NCBI RefSeq assembly: GCF_026309355.1
Contig: NZ_JAPJZK010000001.1
Span: forward strand, 930,001-994,000
From: Spartinivicinus marinus
GTDB lineage: Bacteria; Pseudomonadota; Gammaproteobacteria; Pseudomonadales; Zooshikellaceae
DNA: 64,000 bases
Direction of reading: 5' to 3'
Position 1 is the first letter of the stretch; each line of letters begins with the position of its first letter. Of the stretch, positions 8,975 through 20,460 are shown one piece after another. The notes beneath the pieces were generated by a model. It ran no database searches, had not been told where the DNA came from, and worked only from the letters and a program-made list of their open reading frames with translations. Made by a program: the position numbers and the translations under genes.

Positions 8975-11454
8975 GAAAGGTGTGGCCATTACCCGGTGGT
9001 GTTCATCCTCCTGAAAACAAGCATCAGTCAACTCAACAAAGTATTACTGAGGCACCGCTTCCCAGTAAAGTTGTATTACCTCTTCAACAACATATTGGGG
9101 CACCTGCCGAACCAGTAGTTGCTGTGGGTGATCAGGTTAAAACCGGCCAAATAGTTGCCAAACCCAATGGTTTTGTAAGTGCACCAGTACATGCATCAAT
9201 CTCAGGAACGGTAGTAGCTGTCACTGATCATCCGATCCCTCACCCTTCAGGCATGTCAGACCAATGCATTGTGATTGAATCTGATGGTAAAGATGAGTGG
9301 CAGCCCCTCAACCCAGTCACAAACTATACCTCAGTCAACCCGGCTGTATTAATTGAACACATTCGCCAAGCAGGTATAACAGGATTGGGAGGCGCCGGGT
9401 TTCCCACTGGAGCCAAATTAAAAGCCCGTGGTGAGAATAAAATCTCCACTTTGATTATCAATGGTACCGAATGCGAGCCTTATATTACCGCTGACGATAT
9501 GTTGATGCGGGAGCGAGCCGAGCAAATCGTCAGTGGGGTACAAATTCTCTGTCACCTGTTACAGCCCAACGAGTGCATTATTGGTATTGAGGACAACAAG
9601 CCCCAAGCGATAGCAGCAATGGAGTCTGCAACCAAAGACAGTGCCGTTCAGGTTGCTAGTTTTCCAACTAAGTACCCTTCAGGTGGTGAGAAGCAGTTAA
9701 TATATATTTTGACTGGTAAAGAAGTGCCCAGTGGCAGCTTGCCTGCGGATATTGGCATTATTTGCCAGAATGTGGGAACCGCTGCTGCCATTCATGATGC
9801 AGTGATTGTTGGTAAGCCGTTAGTCTCTCGAGTAACCACCTTAACCGGACAAGCACTCAGCACCCCTAAAAACCTCGACGTGCGTTTAGGTACTCTGATT
9901 GCTGAGTTACTTCCTCAAGCTGGTTTGGTTGATAGTCCATTCAATCGTTTAGTCATGGGTGGTCCAATGATGGGCTTTACTCTGGAAAACCAAGCCGTTC
10001 CTGTAGTCAAAACCACCAACTGCCTGATTGCCGCCACTGCCGAGGAGTTTCCTCCTGCACCACCGGCCCAAGCCTGTATTCGCTGCGGTATGTGTGACCA
10101 AGCCTGTCCTGCTTCACTGCTACCCCAGCAGTTGTATTGGTTTTCTCAGTCAAAAGATCATGAAATGCTCAAGCACCACAACCTATTTGATTGTATCGAA
10201 TGTGGTGCCTGTTCATTTGTGTGCCCTAGTGCTATTCCACTGGTTCAATATTATCGCGCCTCAAAAGGGGAAATTCGCCATCAAGAGGCGATGCAGCAAA
10301 AAGCAGAACACTCGAAAATGCGCTTTGAGGCTCGCCAGGCTCGCTTAGAAAAAGCCGCGCAGGAAAAAGAGGCAAAACGTAAAGCTAACGCTGCGAAAGC
10401 AGCCAAACTCAAAGCCAGCAAAGCTCATCCCAATGATGATGCACAGGCAGCGATTGATCGAGCTAAAGCTAAAAAAGCGGCGGGAGCCAGCGCTTCTTCA
10501 AAAGCACCATTAAGCCCTGCACAAAAACAGCTGAAAATACAGTTGGCTACTGTTAATGCGCAAATTAAAAAGACCCAGCGACAACTTGAGCAAGCGAAAG
10601 AACAGGAACAAGACACCAACAAGTTAGAACAAGACTTAACCTTACTGAATGATCAGCTCAAGCAATTAGAGAGCTCACTACAGCAGGCTGAGTCAACTAC
10701 CAATGCAACTGAAAAACCAGCTAAACCAAAACCCAGTGCAGAAGAAAAAGCTCTGAAAATCAAACTGGCCATGGCTAATGCTGCACTAAAGAAAGCCAAG
10801 CGCGCTATCGATCAAGCAGAACAAGGCGAGGATATAACCAGCTTCGAGCAGGAATTAGCTGCACAACAAAAAATTGCTTCTGACACAGAAGCAGAGCTGG
10901 CTAAGCTTTCCAACCAAGATGCTTCCCCTCCTGTAGAACCAGCAAAGCTTGCGAAAAAGCAGCCTGTTAAAGATGAGCAGCACAAGAAGCTCTCTATTGA
11001 GCTGGCAATGGCTAAAGCCGCTTTGAAAAAGTCCGAACGAAGCTACGCTAAAGCAGCAGAAGCTGGCTCTGAGCAAGAAGAGGCATTAAAAGCAGAAGTA
11101 GCAGCAAACCAACAAACCGTTAATCAAGCAGAGGATGCCCTCAGCTCTTACCTGGCCAGCCAAACTGAAGAATCCTCAAGCGCCGCGCAAGCTACTCCTG
11201 AAAACGAAGCAACCAAACCTGTCAAGAAGAAAGCACCACTGGATGAGGGTGAGAAAAAGCTAAAAATTCAGGTGGCAATGGCAAAAGCTAACGCGAAAAA
11301 AGCAAAGCGCTCTTTAGAGCAAGCAGAGGCAGAAGGTCTGGCCGATCTAGCAAAATTGACTCAGGCAACCAGCCAAGCAGAGCAAGAGCTAGCCACAGCA
11401 GAACAAGCCTTAGCAGACTACCTGGCTAGCAAAGCTCCTGAAACAGAGGTTTAA
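8971..11454 (+). CDS. rsxC: Rnf/Rsx subunit C (NADH-binding) with long repetitive tail
   Basis: Peripheral subunit where NADH/FMN and 4Fe-4S centres meet ferredoxin-type electron flow. 827 residues. The core (to about 435) has the Gly-rich [23 protein letters not shown] and two 4Fe-4S motifs starting at C369 ([12 protein letters not shown]) and C408 ([12 protein letters not shown]). The remaining about 390 residues are Lys/Ala/Glu-rich coiled coil built from four related units that each begin with a pattern like [18 protein letters not shown] (nucleotides about 10528, 10750, 10984 and 11254). Such tails are known in enterobacterial and marine RsxC but vary in length. Start ATG 8971 overlaps rsxB. 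Confidence 0.95.
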   Translation: MRKVWPLPGGVHPPENKHQSTQQSITEAPLPSKVVLPLQQHIGAPAEPVVAVGDQVKTGQIVAKPNGFVSAPVHASISGTVVAVTDHPIPHPSGMSDQCIVIESDGKDEWQPLNPVTNYTSVNPAVLIEHIRQAGITGLGGAGFPTGAKLKARGENKISTLIINGTECEPYITADDMLMRERAEQIVSGVQILCHLLQPNECIIGIEDNKPQAIAAMESATKDSAVQVASFPTKYPSGGEKQLIYILTGKEVPSGSLPADIGIICQNVGTAAAIHDAVIVGKPLVSRVTTLTGQALSTPKNLDVRLGTLIAELLPQAGLVDSPFNRLVMGGPMMGFTLENQAVPVVKTTNCLIAATAEEFPPAPPAQACIRCGMCDQACPASLLPQQLYWFSQSKDHEMLKHHNLFDCIECGACSFVCPSAIPLVQYYRASKGEIRHQEAMQQKAEHSKMRFEARQARLEKAAQEKEAKRKANAAKAAKLKASKAHPNDDAQAAIDRAKAKKAAGASASSKAPLSPAQKQLKIQLATVNAQIKKTQRQLEQAKEQEQDTNKLEQDLTLLNDQLKQLESSLQQAESTTNATEKPAKPKPSAEEKALKIKLAMANAALKKAKRAIDQAEQGEDITSFEQELAAQQKIASDTEAELAKLSNQDASPPVEPAKLAKKQPVKDEQHKKLSIELAMAKAALKKSERSYAKAAEAGSEQEEALKAEVAANQQTVNQAEDALSSYLASQTEESSSAAQATPENEATKPVKKKAPLDEGEKKLKIQVAMAKANAKKAKRSLEQAEAEGLADLAKLTQATSQAEQELATAEQALADYLASKAPETEV

Positions 11455-11460
11455 AGTCCT

Positions 11461-12519
11461 ATGTCATTAATTCGTATGTCTTCACCTCATACCCACAGCC
11501 AGAACCAAAGTGCCAAGGTAATGCAATGGGTATTACTTGCTTTAGTACCAGGCATCCTGGCTAACTGCTTCTTCTTTGGTTATGGGGTATTAATCAACTT
11601 AGCCTGGGCAAACGCAATTGCACTGGGTAGTGAAGCACTGGTGCTCAAGCTTCGTAACCGCCCCATTCAATATTATTTAAAAGACTACAGTGCAATTGTA
11701 ACTGCTTTTCTGCTAGCACTCGCAATACCTCCAACTGCCCCTTGGTGGCTAACCTTAATTGGCTGTAGTTTCGCCATTATTATTGGCAAACAACTTTATG
11801 GTGGACTTGGCTATAACCCTTTCAACCCTGCTATGTTGGGCTATGTACTACTACTGATTTCTTTCCCAGTAGAGATGACCACCTGGCTATCGCCCAAAGG
11901 CATCGAAGGTAATTTAGCTACCCCCTCACTAATAGATAGTTTGAGCTTTTGGTTCCCAGCTATTGGCAGTAACACTGTTGACAGCTTTACCGGAGCAACC
12001 CCCCTGGATGTTGTTAAAACCAATACCAGCTTAACATTGCTCGAGCTATGGCAGCAGACACCTTTATTGGAAGGCTATGCAGGGGTTGGCTGGACCTGGG
12101 TTAACCTGGCGTTTTTAGCGGGTGGAATCTTCCTGTTGGTTAAAAAGGTCTTTACCTGGCATGCACCCGTTGCCATGCTAGCTGCCTTATTTGTTATGTC
12201 ACTGCTGTTTTATGGGGGAGAAGGCTCCGATAGTCATGGCGGGCCACTGTTTCACTTGCTAAGTGGTGCAACGATGTTAGGTGCCTTTTTTATTGTCACA
12301 GACCCTGTCAGCTCAGCAACCAGCAAAAAGGGTCGAATAGTATTTGGTGCCAGCATTGGTGTACTTACTTATATTATCAGAGCCTGGGGAGGCTACCCTG
12401 ATGGTGTAGCCTTTGCTGTATTACTCATGAATATGGCTGCACCCACCATTGATTATTACACTCAGCCTCGAACCTATGGCCACAAAAAGCCCAACCGTGG
12501 CCTAGCTAAATCAGACTAG
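11461..12519 (+). CDS. rsxD: Rnf/Rsx membrane subunit D, flavin-binding
   Basis: 352-residue inner-membrane protein with about nine helices, homologous to NqrB. The FMN attachment motif TGAT lies at 177-180 (SFTGATPLD); Thr180 would carry a phosphoester-linked flavin. Other family stretches are GYNPFNPAMLGY and ATMLGAFFIVTDPVSSAT. The start ATG is 7 bases after rsxC. With RsxG it forms the flavin relay coupled to ion movement. Confidence 0.96.
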   Translation: MSLIRMSSPHTHSQNQSAKVMQWVLLALVPGILANCFFFGYGVLINLAWANAIALGSEALVLKLRNRPIQYYLKDYSAIVTAFLLALAIPPTAPWWLTLIGCSFAIIIGKQLYGGLGYNPFNPAMLGYVLLLISFPVEMTTWLSPKGIEGNLATPSLIDSLSFWFPAIGSNTVDSFTGATPLDVVKTNTSLTLLELWQQTPLLEGYAGVGWTWVNLAFLAGGIFLLVKKVFTWHAPVAMLAALFVMSLLFYGGEGSDSHGGPLFHLLSGATMLGAFFIVTDPVSSATSKKGRIVFGASIGVLTYIIRAWGGYPDGVAFAVLLMNMAAPTIDYYTQPRTYGHKKPNRGLAKSD

Positions 12520-12531
12520 GGATTGTTTTCG

Positions 12532-13185
12532 ATGAGTCTACTTGCCAAAGCCATTAGTAATAACAGTTTACGCCTTGGTATATTTGCTACGCTCACAGTA
12601 GGTCTAATTGCCCTGACTTTTGTTTTCACTCAGGATCGGATTGCAGCGCAAATTCGAGCCAGCGAACAACGTGCTTTAGCAGATATTCTGCCCCAGCGTT
12701 ACTATGATAATGACTTACTGCACACCTATGTCACCCAACCAGCAGAGCCTCTAATTAGTCAACACCAGCCATTCAAAGTGTATGTGGCGTTTAAAGGACA
12801 GCAGCCAGCTGCCGTGGTTATTCCAGTAGCAGCACCTGATGGATATAACGGTCGTATTGATTTATTAGTGGGTATTGACCGTTCTGGCCAGCTCACTGGC
12901 ACCCGAGTAATTGCTCATAAAGAAACCCCAGGGTTGGGTGATGCTATTGACATTAAAGTATCCAGCTGGATTGATAACTTTGCAGGCAAATCCTTATTAA
13001 ATCCTACGGAAGATGGCTGGGCGGTGAAAAAAGATAGTGGTGAATTTGATCAATTCACAGGGGCGACTATTACCCCTAGGGCTGTGGTAGCAGCAGTGAA
13101 ACGTTCACTGGACTATTTTAATGAACACCAAACCACGTTGTTTCAGGAAGGTGCGAAAAAACTAGAGGAAGCAAACCATGGCTAG
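12532..13185 (+). CDS. rsxG: Rnf/Rsx subunit G, periplasmic FMN-binding
   Basis: 217 residues from ATG 12532; a TTG three codons upstream (12523) also fits the frame. One N-terminal membrane helix (about 15-35), then a periplasmic FMN-binding domain. HKETPGLGD and the covalent FMN motif [11 protein letters not shown] are present; Thr179 should carry the flavin. The 3' end overlaps rsxE by 8 bases. Length and motifs match RnfG/NqrC. Confidence 0.95.
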   Translation: MSLLAKAISNNSLRLGIFATLTVGLIALTFVFTQDRIAAQIRASEQRALADILPQRYYDNDLLHTYVTQPAEPLISQHQPFKVYVAFKGQQPAAVVIPVAAPDGYNGRIDLLVGIDRSGQLTGTRVIAHKETPGLGDAIDIKVSSWIDNFAGKSLLNPTEDGWAVKKDSGEFDQFTGATITPRAVVAAVKRSLDYFNEHQTTLFQEGAKKLEEANHG

Positions 13186-13882
13186 TGCAGACCCAAAAAC
13201 CATTGCTGTTGAGGGGCTCTGGAAAAATAACCCAGCCTTGGTTCAGCTCCTAGGGCTATGTCCCTTGCTTGGTGTTTCTAATAGTGTGGTTAATGCTATT
13301 GGACTTGGTTTTGCAACATTAATCGTACTTACCTGCTCAAACCTGGCTGTCTCACTCATTCGAAATCATGTAACTGAAGCGATTCGTCTGCCTGCATTTG
13401 TGATGATCATTGCTGCCTTTACCAGTTGTGTAGAGCTTTTAATGCAGGCTTTTACTTATGAGTTGTACCAAATTCTTGGCTTGTTTATTCCTTTGATTGT
13501 CACCAACTGTACTGTACTTGGTCGAGCTGATGCATTTGCTTCCAAGCACTCGCCACTTCCCTCTATTTTAGATGGTTTGATGATGGGTACAGGCTTTGCT
13601 CTAGTGCTCATTCTATTAGGTGCCGTGCGTGAAGCTGTTGGCCAGGGTACTTTATTTGCCAATATGCACCTGCTATTTGGTAACATTGCCGAAAACTGGA
13701 CCATTACCCTAATTGCTGACTACAAAAAGTTTCTGTTTGCTGTATTACCACCCGGCGCATTTGTTTTTATGGGCTTTTTTATTGCGATTAAAAACCTGAT
13801 TGATGCTCACCAGGCAGCGAAAGCCTCAAAAGAAGTTGCAACGGGCAGCAAACGCGTTAGAGTAACGGGCCAGATTAGCTAA
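13178..13882 (+). CDS. rsxE: Rnf/Rsx membrane subunit E
   Basis: 234-residue membrane protein, paralogue of RsxA, with six helices. [17 protein letters not shown] carries the conserved cysteine and [16 protein letters not shown] the second one. The Lys/Arg-rich cytoplasmic tail ([13 protein letters not shown]) is slightly longer than in E. coli. Last gene of the operon; nth follows after 315 bases, not the few bases seen in enterobacteria, so nth probably has its own promoter. Confidence 0.96.
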   Translation: MASADPKTIAVEGLWKNNPALVQLLGLCPLLGVSNSVVNAIGLGFATLIVLTCSNLAVSLIRNHVTEAIRLPAFVMIIAAFTSCVELLMQAFTYELYQILGLFIPLIVTNCTVLGRADAFASKHSPLPSILDGLMMGTGFALVLILLGAVREAVGQGTLFANMHLLFGNIAENWTITLIADYKKFLFAVLPPGAFVFMGFFIAIKNLIDAHQAAKASKEVATGSKRVRVTGQIS

Positions 13883-14197
13883 AACCTGTAAATATCTTCT
13901 GATAACTATTCATGAGAGTGTCATAAGGGTGTAAAAAATAAGACTAGTGTCTGATATGAGATAACAGCGTATTCTTCCGCCGCTCTTGAAGTACCCTCCC
14001 TGGCCCATCAAGAGCTAAAAAGGCTTCCATGCCTTAGCTACAGAACACTCTGTCACCCCATATCCGCTAACTTTTGCGACAACCTTAGAGAGATGAAGCA
14101 AAAAATACTCTTTCGCAATATATTCTAAAGGCCAAGCTGCACTTCAGATGATGTTTACAGCTCTAATAATATGAAGTGATGTATAGTTAGCCTGAAT
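13883..14197. other. intergenic region between rsxE and nth
   Basis: 315 bases without a convincing open frame, hairpin with T-run or promoter consensus. I see nothing specific in it. Confidence 0.5.
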
Positions 14198-14830
14198 ATG
14201 AACAAGCAAAAGCGCCACGACATTTTTTCCCGTCTGCAAGCCCAAAATCCTAACCCTACCACTGAGCTGGAATATTCCAGTTCTTTTGAGCTGTTAATTG
14301 CCGTTATTTTATCAGCTCAAGCCACTGATGTAGGTGTTAATAAGGCAACGAAAATTTTATTTCCCGTTGCAAATACTCCTGAAACAATCTTTGCACTAGG
14401 GGTTGAAGGACTTAAGCAATATATTAAAACCATTGGTTTATATAATGCTAAAGCTGAGAACATTATTAAAACCTGCAAAATATTAATGACCCAACACGAT
14501 TCTCAGGTACCTGACACTAGAGAAGCGCTTGAGGCACTACCTGGTGTTGGCCGTAAAACAGCGAATGTCATTCTCAATACTGCTTTTCGACAACCGGCCA
14601 TGGCAGTTGATACCCATATATTTCGCGTCAGTAACCGTACTAATTTAGCACCGGGTAAAAATGTACTTGAAGTGGAAAAGAAGCTACTAAAAGTAGTACC
14701 AAAAGAGTTTTTACTGGATGCCCATCACTGGTTAATTCTCCACGGACGTTATGTGTGTAAAGCCCGTAAGCCCATGTGTAATTCATGTATTATTGAAGAC
14801 CTTTGTGAATACAAAGAAAAAACTGAGTAG
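14198..14830 (+). CDS. nth: endonuclease III
   Basis: Base-excision-repair glycosylase/AP lyase removing oxidised pyrimidines. 210 residues, with key residues numbered as in E. coli: helix-hairpin-helix LPGVGRKTA with the Schiff-base Lys120, Asp138 in VDTHIFRV, and the 4Fe-4S ligands C187, C194, C197 and C203 (C-x6-C-x2-C-x5-C). The Rnf operon upstream followed by nth is a common gammaproteobacterial linkage, perhaps related to redox supply to Fe-S proteins. No oddities. Confidence 0.98.
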   Translation: MNKQKRHDIFSRLQAQNPNPTTELEYSSSFELLIAVILSAQATDVGVNKATKILFPVANTPETIFALGVEGLKQYIKTIGLYNAKAENIIKTCKILMTQHDSQVPDTREALEALPGVGRKTANVILNTAFRQPAMAVDTHIFRVSNRTNLAPGKNVLEVEKKLLKVVPKEFLLDAHHWLILHGRYVCKARKPMCNSCIIEDLCEYKEKTE

Positions 14831-14848
14831 CAAAAACCTGCCAGTTAG

Positions 14849-16042
<1,194 letters not shown>

Positions 16043-16180
16043 CAACGCTAGTAGCAACAGACCAGCCCCATGAGCTTATAAATAATAGGTGATTGGGGTG
16101 ACAGTTTTACAACACAGATACATTTTAATAGCCAATGTGCCAAACTAAATAGTAAATCTAATCATAGGGATGATTTCAAC

Positions 16181-16447
16181 ATGAAAACACCCCATTTCAA
16201 ACAACAGTTACTAGTTGTTAGTCAAAATCCCAAGCGTTTTCTGAGTATTTTTTTAGTCGGTGCTGCCCTGTTTGGCGTAAGTGGCTTACTACTTGTTGCG
16301 GTACAGAAGCACTGGATTAGCCCACATTATAGTTACAACTGTTTTATAATAGGGCTGGTTGGTTTAGCAATCAGCAGTATTATTGCACTAACTGGATATT
16401 TGGGGCTTTGTGTTGGCAGAATATTACAGATGTTGTTTAGAGACTAA
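16181..16447 (+). CDS. small two-helix membrane protein, unknown function
   Basis: 88 residues with two hydrophobic helices (about 22-42 and 54-76), a basic N-terminus (KTPHFKQQ, NPKRF) and a short charged end. A usable ribosome-binding site (AGGGATG) precedes ATG 16181. Only 3 bases separate it from the next gene, so the two are probably one transcript. I do not recognise the family; codon use looks like the neighbours, and it is more likely real than not. Confidence 0.55.
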   Translation: MKTPHFKQQLLVVSQNPKRFLSIFLVGAALFGVSGLLLVAVQKHWISPHYSYNCFIIGLVGLAISSIIALTGYLGLCVGRILQMLFRD

Positions 16448-16450
16448 ATT

Positions 16451-16831
16451 ATGCGGCAGCCTGATATAGAAGTGTACCTTAAAACTACCAATTTAGATGC
16501 TATTTTAAACTGGCTTGAAAAGCGCTTTGACAATTTAACCGCTACCAATAGCCATGGGCGGAGTCACCACTACTTTGGGATGATAGGCCCCCATGCAGTC
16601 CCCATTTTAATTGTTGAAAAGGCAGCCGGTCGCTTCTTTTCCAGTATTTGGTTTAACTCCTCAGATTCCCCATGGAAAACAGACATTGACTGCGCCCGAG
16701 ATGCATACCAAACATTAAACGTAGAAGTTCGTTGTAATGGCAACTTTTGGGAGGAAGGAAAAAATAATGAGGATGAGTGGTGGCAAATTAGTGAATTTGG
16801 AGAAGGCCCCGTTACTTGGCAGGATGTTTAA
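16451..16831 (+). CDS. conserved-looking hypothetical protein
   Basis: 126-residue soluble acidic protein starting MRQPDIEVYL. It has many aromatic residues in its C-terminal half (FWEEGKNNEDEWWQI then GEGPVTW) and the stretch VEVRCNGNFWEEG, the kind of invariant-looking patch expected of a folded domain. I have the impression of similar uncharacterised proteins in Pseudomonas and Shewanella but cannot name a family. No catalytic motif, signal peptide or metal site stands out. It follows the small membrane protein by 3 bases, suggesting a two-gene unit between dapE and plsB. Confidence 0.6.
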   Translation: MRQPDIEVYLKTTNLDAILNWLEKRFDNLTATNSHGRSHHYFGMIGPHAVPILIVEKAAGRFFSSIWFNSSDSPWKTDIDCARDAYQTLNVEVRCNGNFWEEGKNNEDEWWQISEFGEGPVTWQDV

Positions 16832-17007
16832 CATAGTAAGTATTTAACAGGAAAAACAGCCACTCTCTTTACACTGCCATTCAAAGTCAGACAAACAACA
16901 GGCTTACCCTAAAAATTGTTATGAAGGCTACAGATTACAGTTTGAGCATATGGCTTTGTACTTATGTTGCTAGATAGTAATAGAACAGCCATTTTTAAAA
17001 GTATATT

Positions 17008-19479
17008 ATGGAAAAATTAATTAGAAGCTCTCAATTTTTATTAGCGGTACTACGCAAGTTAATTTCGTTTTGGGTTAAAGTTGAAGTACATAATGGTTCA
17101 GCTGAACAACTTAAGCTGCCTCCCAATACACCTGTTTGCTATGTATTTCGCAACTCATCTTTATCTGATTTTTTACTGGTTGAACAAGAATGTATTAGAG
17201 CACAATTGCCAAAGCCATCAGAGTTACTTCCTAACCTAACCGCAGAACAGCCAGCTCACTTTTTTTTAACCCAACTTAAAGGGGTTCTTTTTAAACGAGA
17301 AGATGCAAGCTTACCTGAGCAATTAAAGCAACTGATCTATCAGGTACAAAATAATGCCGCTCTTGATGTACTACTTGTGCCTGTATCCGTTTTCTGGGGA
17401 CGCTCGCCCGATAAAGAGCTGTCAGCCCTCAAACTTTTATTTGCCTATAACTTCCAAGTAGCCAGCCGCTTTAAAAAGCTGTTAACTATTATTATTCATG
17501 GCAGGCAAACCATAGTGCACTTTAATCCTCCTATGTCACTGCGCGACATTGTTAATAACGAATTAGGAGAAAGCCGCACTCAACGAAAAGTCGCCAGAAT
17601 TTTACGCGTGCATTTCAGACAACTACGCACCTCAGTGGTTGGACCTGACTTATCACATCGTCATAGCCTGGTAAACTCCCTCCTCCATGCTCCATTAGTC
17701 ATAGATGCTATAAATAATGAAGTAAAAGAAAAAGGGGTTGATTACCAAAAAGCCAAAGCCAAGGCTCAATATTATGGTAAAGAAATCGCTTCTGACTTCA
17801 GTTATGCAGCTATTCGCTTGCTTGATATTACTCTCACATGGTTTTGGAACAAAGTCTACCATGGTATTGAAGTCAACCATTTAGAACCGATTAAGGCACT
17901 AGCAAAAGACCATGAAATAATCTACGTGCCTTGTCACCGCAGTCATATTGACTACTTATTATTATCCTATGTTTTATTTAAGCAGGGCTTAACACCACCG
18001 CATATTGCTGCGGGTATTAATCTTAACATGCCAGTGATTGGTGGTTTACTTCGAAGGAGTGGCGCTTTTTTTATTCGTCGGCAGTTTAAAGGCAATCAAC
18101 TTTATACTGCTGTATTTAACGAATATTTACATACATTGTTTGTTAAAGGCTTTCCAACTGAGTACTTCATTGAAGGTGGACGTAGCCGTACCGGGCGCTG
18201 TATAACACCTAAAACCGGGATGCTCGCACTCACTATTCGTAGCTATTTGCGCGACAATAGAAGACCCATCGTTTTTATTCCTGTATATATTGGCTATGAA
18301 AATGTTCTAGAAGTTAAAACCTATTTAGGTGAATTACGAGGCAAGTCTAAGAAAAAAGAGTCTCCTCTGGATGTTTTTCGTACACTGGCCAATTTAAAAC
18401 GAACTCTTGGCAAAGTGACAGTAAACTTTTCATCACCACTACTCCTAAGTGATTTTTTAACAGAGCAACAACCTAATTGGTATGATTATACTTTAGCAAA
18501 AGCAGCCAAACCTGAATGGTTAAACCCAGCCACAAATACGTTAGCTACCCAATTAATCCAACGTATTAACGCCGCAGCTTCAGTCAATCCAGTTAACCTG
18601 ATAGCAATGGCTCTACTTTCTACACCCAGACAAGCACTTGATAAAAACACCCTATACTTTTCACTCGACTTTTACTTAACGCTGTTAAAACAATTGCCCT
18701 ACAGTGAAAAAGTTACTTTGCCAGACCAAACAAGACAGTCAATGACACAATATGTGGAGTCAATGAAGCTTATTCACACGCATACAGATGCGCTGGGTGA
18801 TGTTGTCACGTTAAGTGAAAAAAATGCGGTGGTCATGACCTATTATCGCAATAACATCTTACATTTATTTGCCCTTCCATCCTTAGTCAGTTGTTTCTTC
18901 ATCAATAGTCCTTATCAAATTCGTGATGACTTAATAAAAGCCTGTGTTACGCTTTACCCTTATTTAAAGACTGAGCTGTTTTTAATTTGGCCGGAACAAC
19001 AGGTGAAAGCAGAAATTGAGAACAGTATTAGTTGTTTAAAACAACTAAAGTTGGTAAGCCAGGAAAACGACAAATTGGTACGTTCAGCCCCAAACACTGT
19101 CGAGTTTATACAGTTAAGCCTGCTGGCTAAAGCCATTAGCCAGATGCTAGAACGGTTTTATTTGGTCATTAGTGTGCTATTAAAAGCAGGCAGTGAGACA
19201 CTTGATGCTCACATGTTAGAAACCCAGTGCCAGAATATTGCCCAGCGTCTTTCTCTGGTTCAGGGTATTAATGCTCCCGAGTTTTTTGACAAAACATTGT
19301 TTCGTAATCTTATTCGAACACTCAAGGATAAACATGTCATTACAATTGGTAACAGCAGTGCTTTATGCTTTGATAAAGCACTCTATGATATTGGCCTAGC
19401 CGCTAAAAGAATACTACCGCCCGATATTCGTTATAGTATTCTTCATTTAACTGAAAGTGAATTTAAGCCTGTTAACTAG
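17008..19479 (+). CDS. plsB: glycerol-3-phosphate 1-O-acyltransferase
   Basis: First step of phospholipid synthesis: acyl transfer to sn-glycerol-3-phosphate at the inner membrane. 823 residues, close to E. coli PlsB (807). Block I with the catalytic HX4D is HRSHID (H310, D315). Further downstream are GAFFIRR, the glycerol-phosphate-binding block FIEGGRSRTGR and the block IPVYIGYE. The N- and C-terminal regions are those of the long PlsB type, not the short PlsY/PlsC types. It is convergent with rsmJ, separated by 161 bases without an obvious terminator. Confidence 0.97.
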   Translation: MEKLIRSSQFLLAVLRKLISFWVKVEVHNGSAEQLKLPPNTPVCYVFRNSSLSDFLLVEQECIRAQLPKPSELLPNLTAEQPAHFFLTQLKGVLFKREDASLPEQLKQLIYQVQNNAALDVLLVPVSVFWGRSPDKELSALKLLFAYNFQVASRFKKLLTIIIHGRQTIVHFNPPMSLRDIVNNELGESRTQRKVARILRVHFRQLRTSVVGPDLSHRHSLVNSLLHAPLVIDAINNEVKEKGVDYQKAKAKAQYYGKEIASDFSYAAIRLLDITLTWFWNKVYHGIEVNHLEPIKALAKDHEIIYVPCHRSHIDYLLLSYVLFKQGLTPPHIAAGINLNMPVIGGLLRRSGAFFIRRQFKGNQLYTAVFNEYLHTLFVKGFPTEYFIEGGRSRTGRCITPKTGMLALTIRSYLRDNRRPIVFIPVYIGYENVLEVKTYLGELRGKSKKKESPLDVFRTLANLKRTLGKVTVNFSSPLLLSDFLTEQQPNWYDYTLAKAAKPEWLNPATNTLATQLIQRINAAASVNPVNLIAMALLSTPRQALDKNTLYFSLDFYLTLLKQLPYSEKVTLPDQTRQSMTQYVESMKLIHTHTDALGDVVTLSEKNAVVMTYYRNNILHLFALPSLVSCFFINSPYQIRDDLIKACVTLYPYLKTELFLIWPEQQVKAEIENSISCLKQLKLVSQENDKLVRSAPNTVEFIQLSLLAKAISQMLERFYLVISVLLKAGSETLDAHMLETQCQNIAQRLSLVQGINAPEFFDKTLFRNLIRTLKDKHVITIGNSSALCFDKALYDIGLAAKRILPPDIRYSILHLTESEFKPVN

Positions 19480-19640
19480 TGATCCTGATCCATGCGTAAA
19501 ACTGGGCAACAGATTTCAAAGCCATTTATTTTCTGGTAAGGCGCTTTTTTTGCAGGCATAGCGGGCCTACGTCAAGAAAAAATAACACAGCCAGAGGGTA
19601 AATGGAGAAGAATCTGTTACCTTATTTTGCACATGGGCCA

Positions 19641-20438
19641 CTAGCTACCAAATGCTTTATTCACATAAACATCAAAACGACCAGACTTACCTATTAGCTG
19701 ATAAGTTGGAGCTTTATCCGCCAAATAAGGTGCAAGTTTTGGTCTTTTGACGACCACACGGTATTTTGCAATTGCAATAGCTGCATCCAGCAAATAGTCT
19801 GCATCTAAATCTTGACCTAACAACTTTTGAAATATCCACATTTCCTTTTTGACTTTGGCGCTTTTTTCTCGATGGGGAAACATAGGGTCTAAATAGACCA
19901 CATCAAATTGATCAGTTAGCTGTAATAACTCTTGAAAATAGTCTTTGGCATCAACACAAAGCAGTTGTAACTGATTAATAATACTAGCGACATCCAAATC
20001 AGTTGCTGCTCTATTAAGACCATCAGTCAACAATAAGTGAACAACCTTCGATCGCTCCAGCAGTGTTACTTGACAGCCTAAACAAGCTAAAACGAAAGCA
20101 TCTCGTCCTAGGCCAGCAGTTGCATCAAGAACTTGTAACTTTTTAGCTTTATTTAAACCCACCGCTTTTGCAATTGACTGACTTTTCCCTCCCCCATATT
20201 TTCTTCTATGCGCTAAAGCTCCCGAAATAAAATCCACTTTTATGGGGTTAGCTGACTTTTTGCCAGTTTCCGCTAAAACTATACCTTCGCCGGTTACCTC
20301 AATAACTAAATCAGGTGTAGTTAACTGAGATGAGGTTGTTACTCCCAAATAAGGACAAGACAGTTGCTTTGCTATTTGTTCTGCTTGATGGGTACGGCTT
20401 GTTTCATGACAAATAACCGCTATTTCTATATCAGACAT
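19641..20438 (-). CDS. rsmJ: 16S rRNA (guanine1516-N2)-methyltransferase
   Basis: S-adenosylmethionine-dependent methylation of G1516 in 16S rRNA. 265 residues from ATG 20438; the open frame reaches a TTG at 20456 just after the uppP stop. Family features: the HRRKYGGG segment (about 81-88), motif I DATAGLGRDAFVLA, and the motif IV region YLDPMFPHREKSAKVKKEM. The C-terminal PKLAPYLADKAPTYQLIGKSGRFDVY closes the fold. It is directly downstream of uppP on the same strand. Confidence 0.93.
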   Translation of the reverse strand: MSDIEIAVICHETSRTHQAEQIAKQLSCPYLGVTTSSQLTTPDLVIEVTGEGIVLAETGKKSANPIKVDFISGALAHRRKYGGGKSQSIAKAVGLNKAKKLQVLDATAGLGRDAFVLACLGCQVTLLERSKVVHLLLTDGLNRAATDLDVASIINQLQLLCVDAKDYFQELLQLTDQFDVVYLDPMFPHREKSAKVKKEMWIFQKLLGQDLDADYLLDAAIAIAKYRVVVKRPKLAPYLADKAPTYQLIGKSGRFDVYVNKAFGS

Positions 20439-20460
20439 TTGATGACTAAACCACAATTAG

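Noticed and set aside
8566-9031. Antisense frames over rsxB
   Set aside because: Shadows of a strongly supported gene; their Cys/Pro/Ser composition reflects the reverse complement of iron-sulfur motifs.
19480-19640. Terminator between convergent plsB and rsmJ
   Set aside because: A T-run and weak GC pairing near 19540-19575 do not make a convincing stem.
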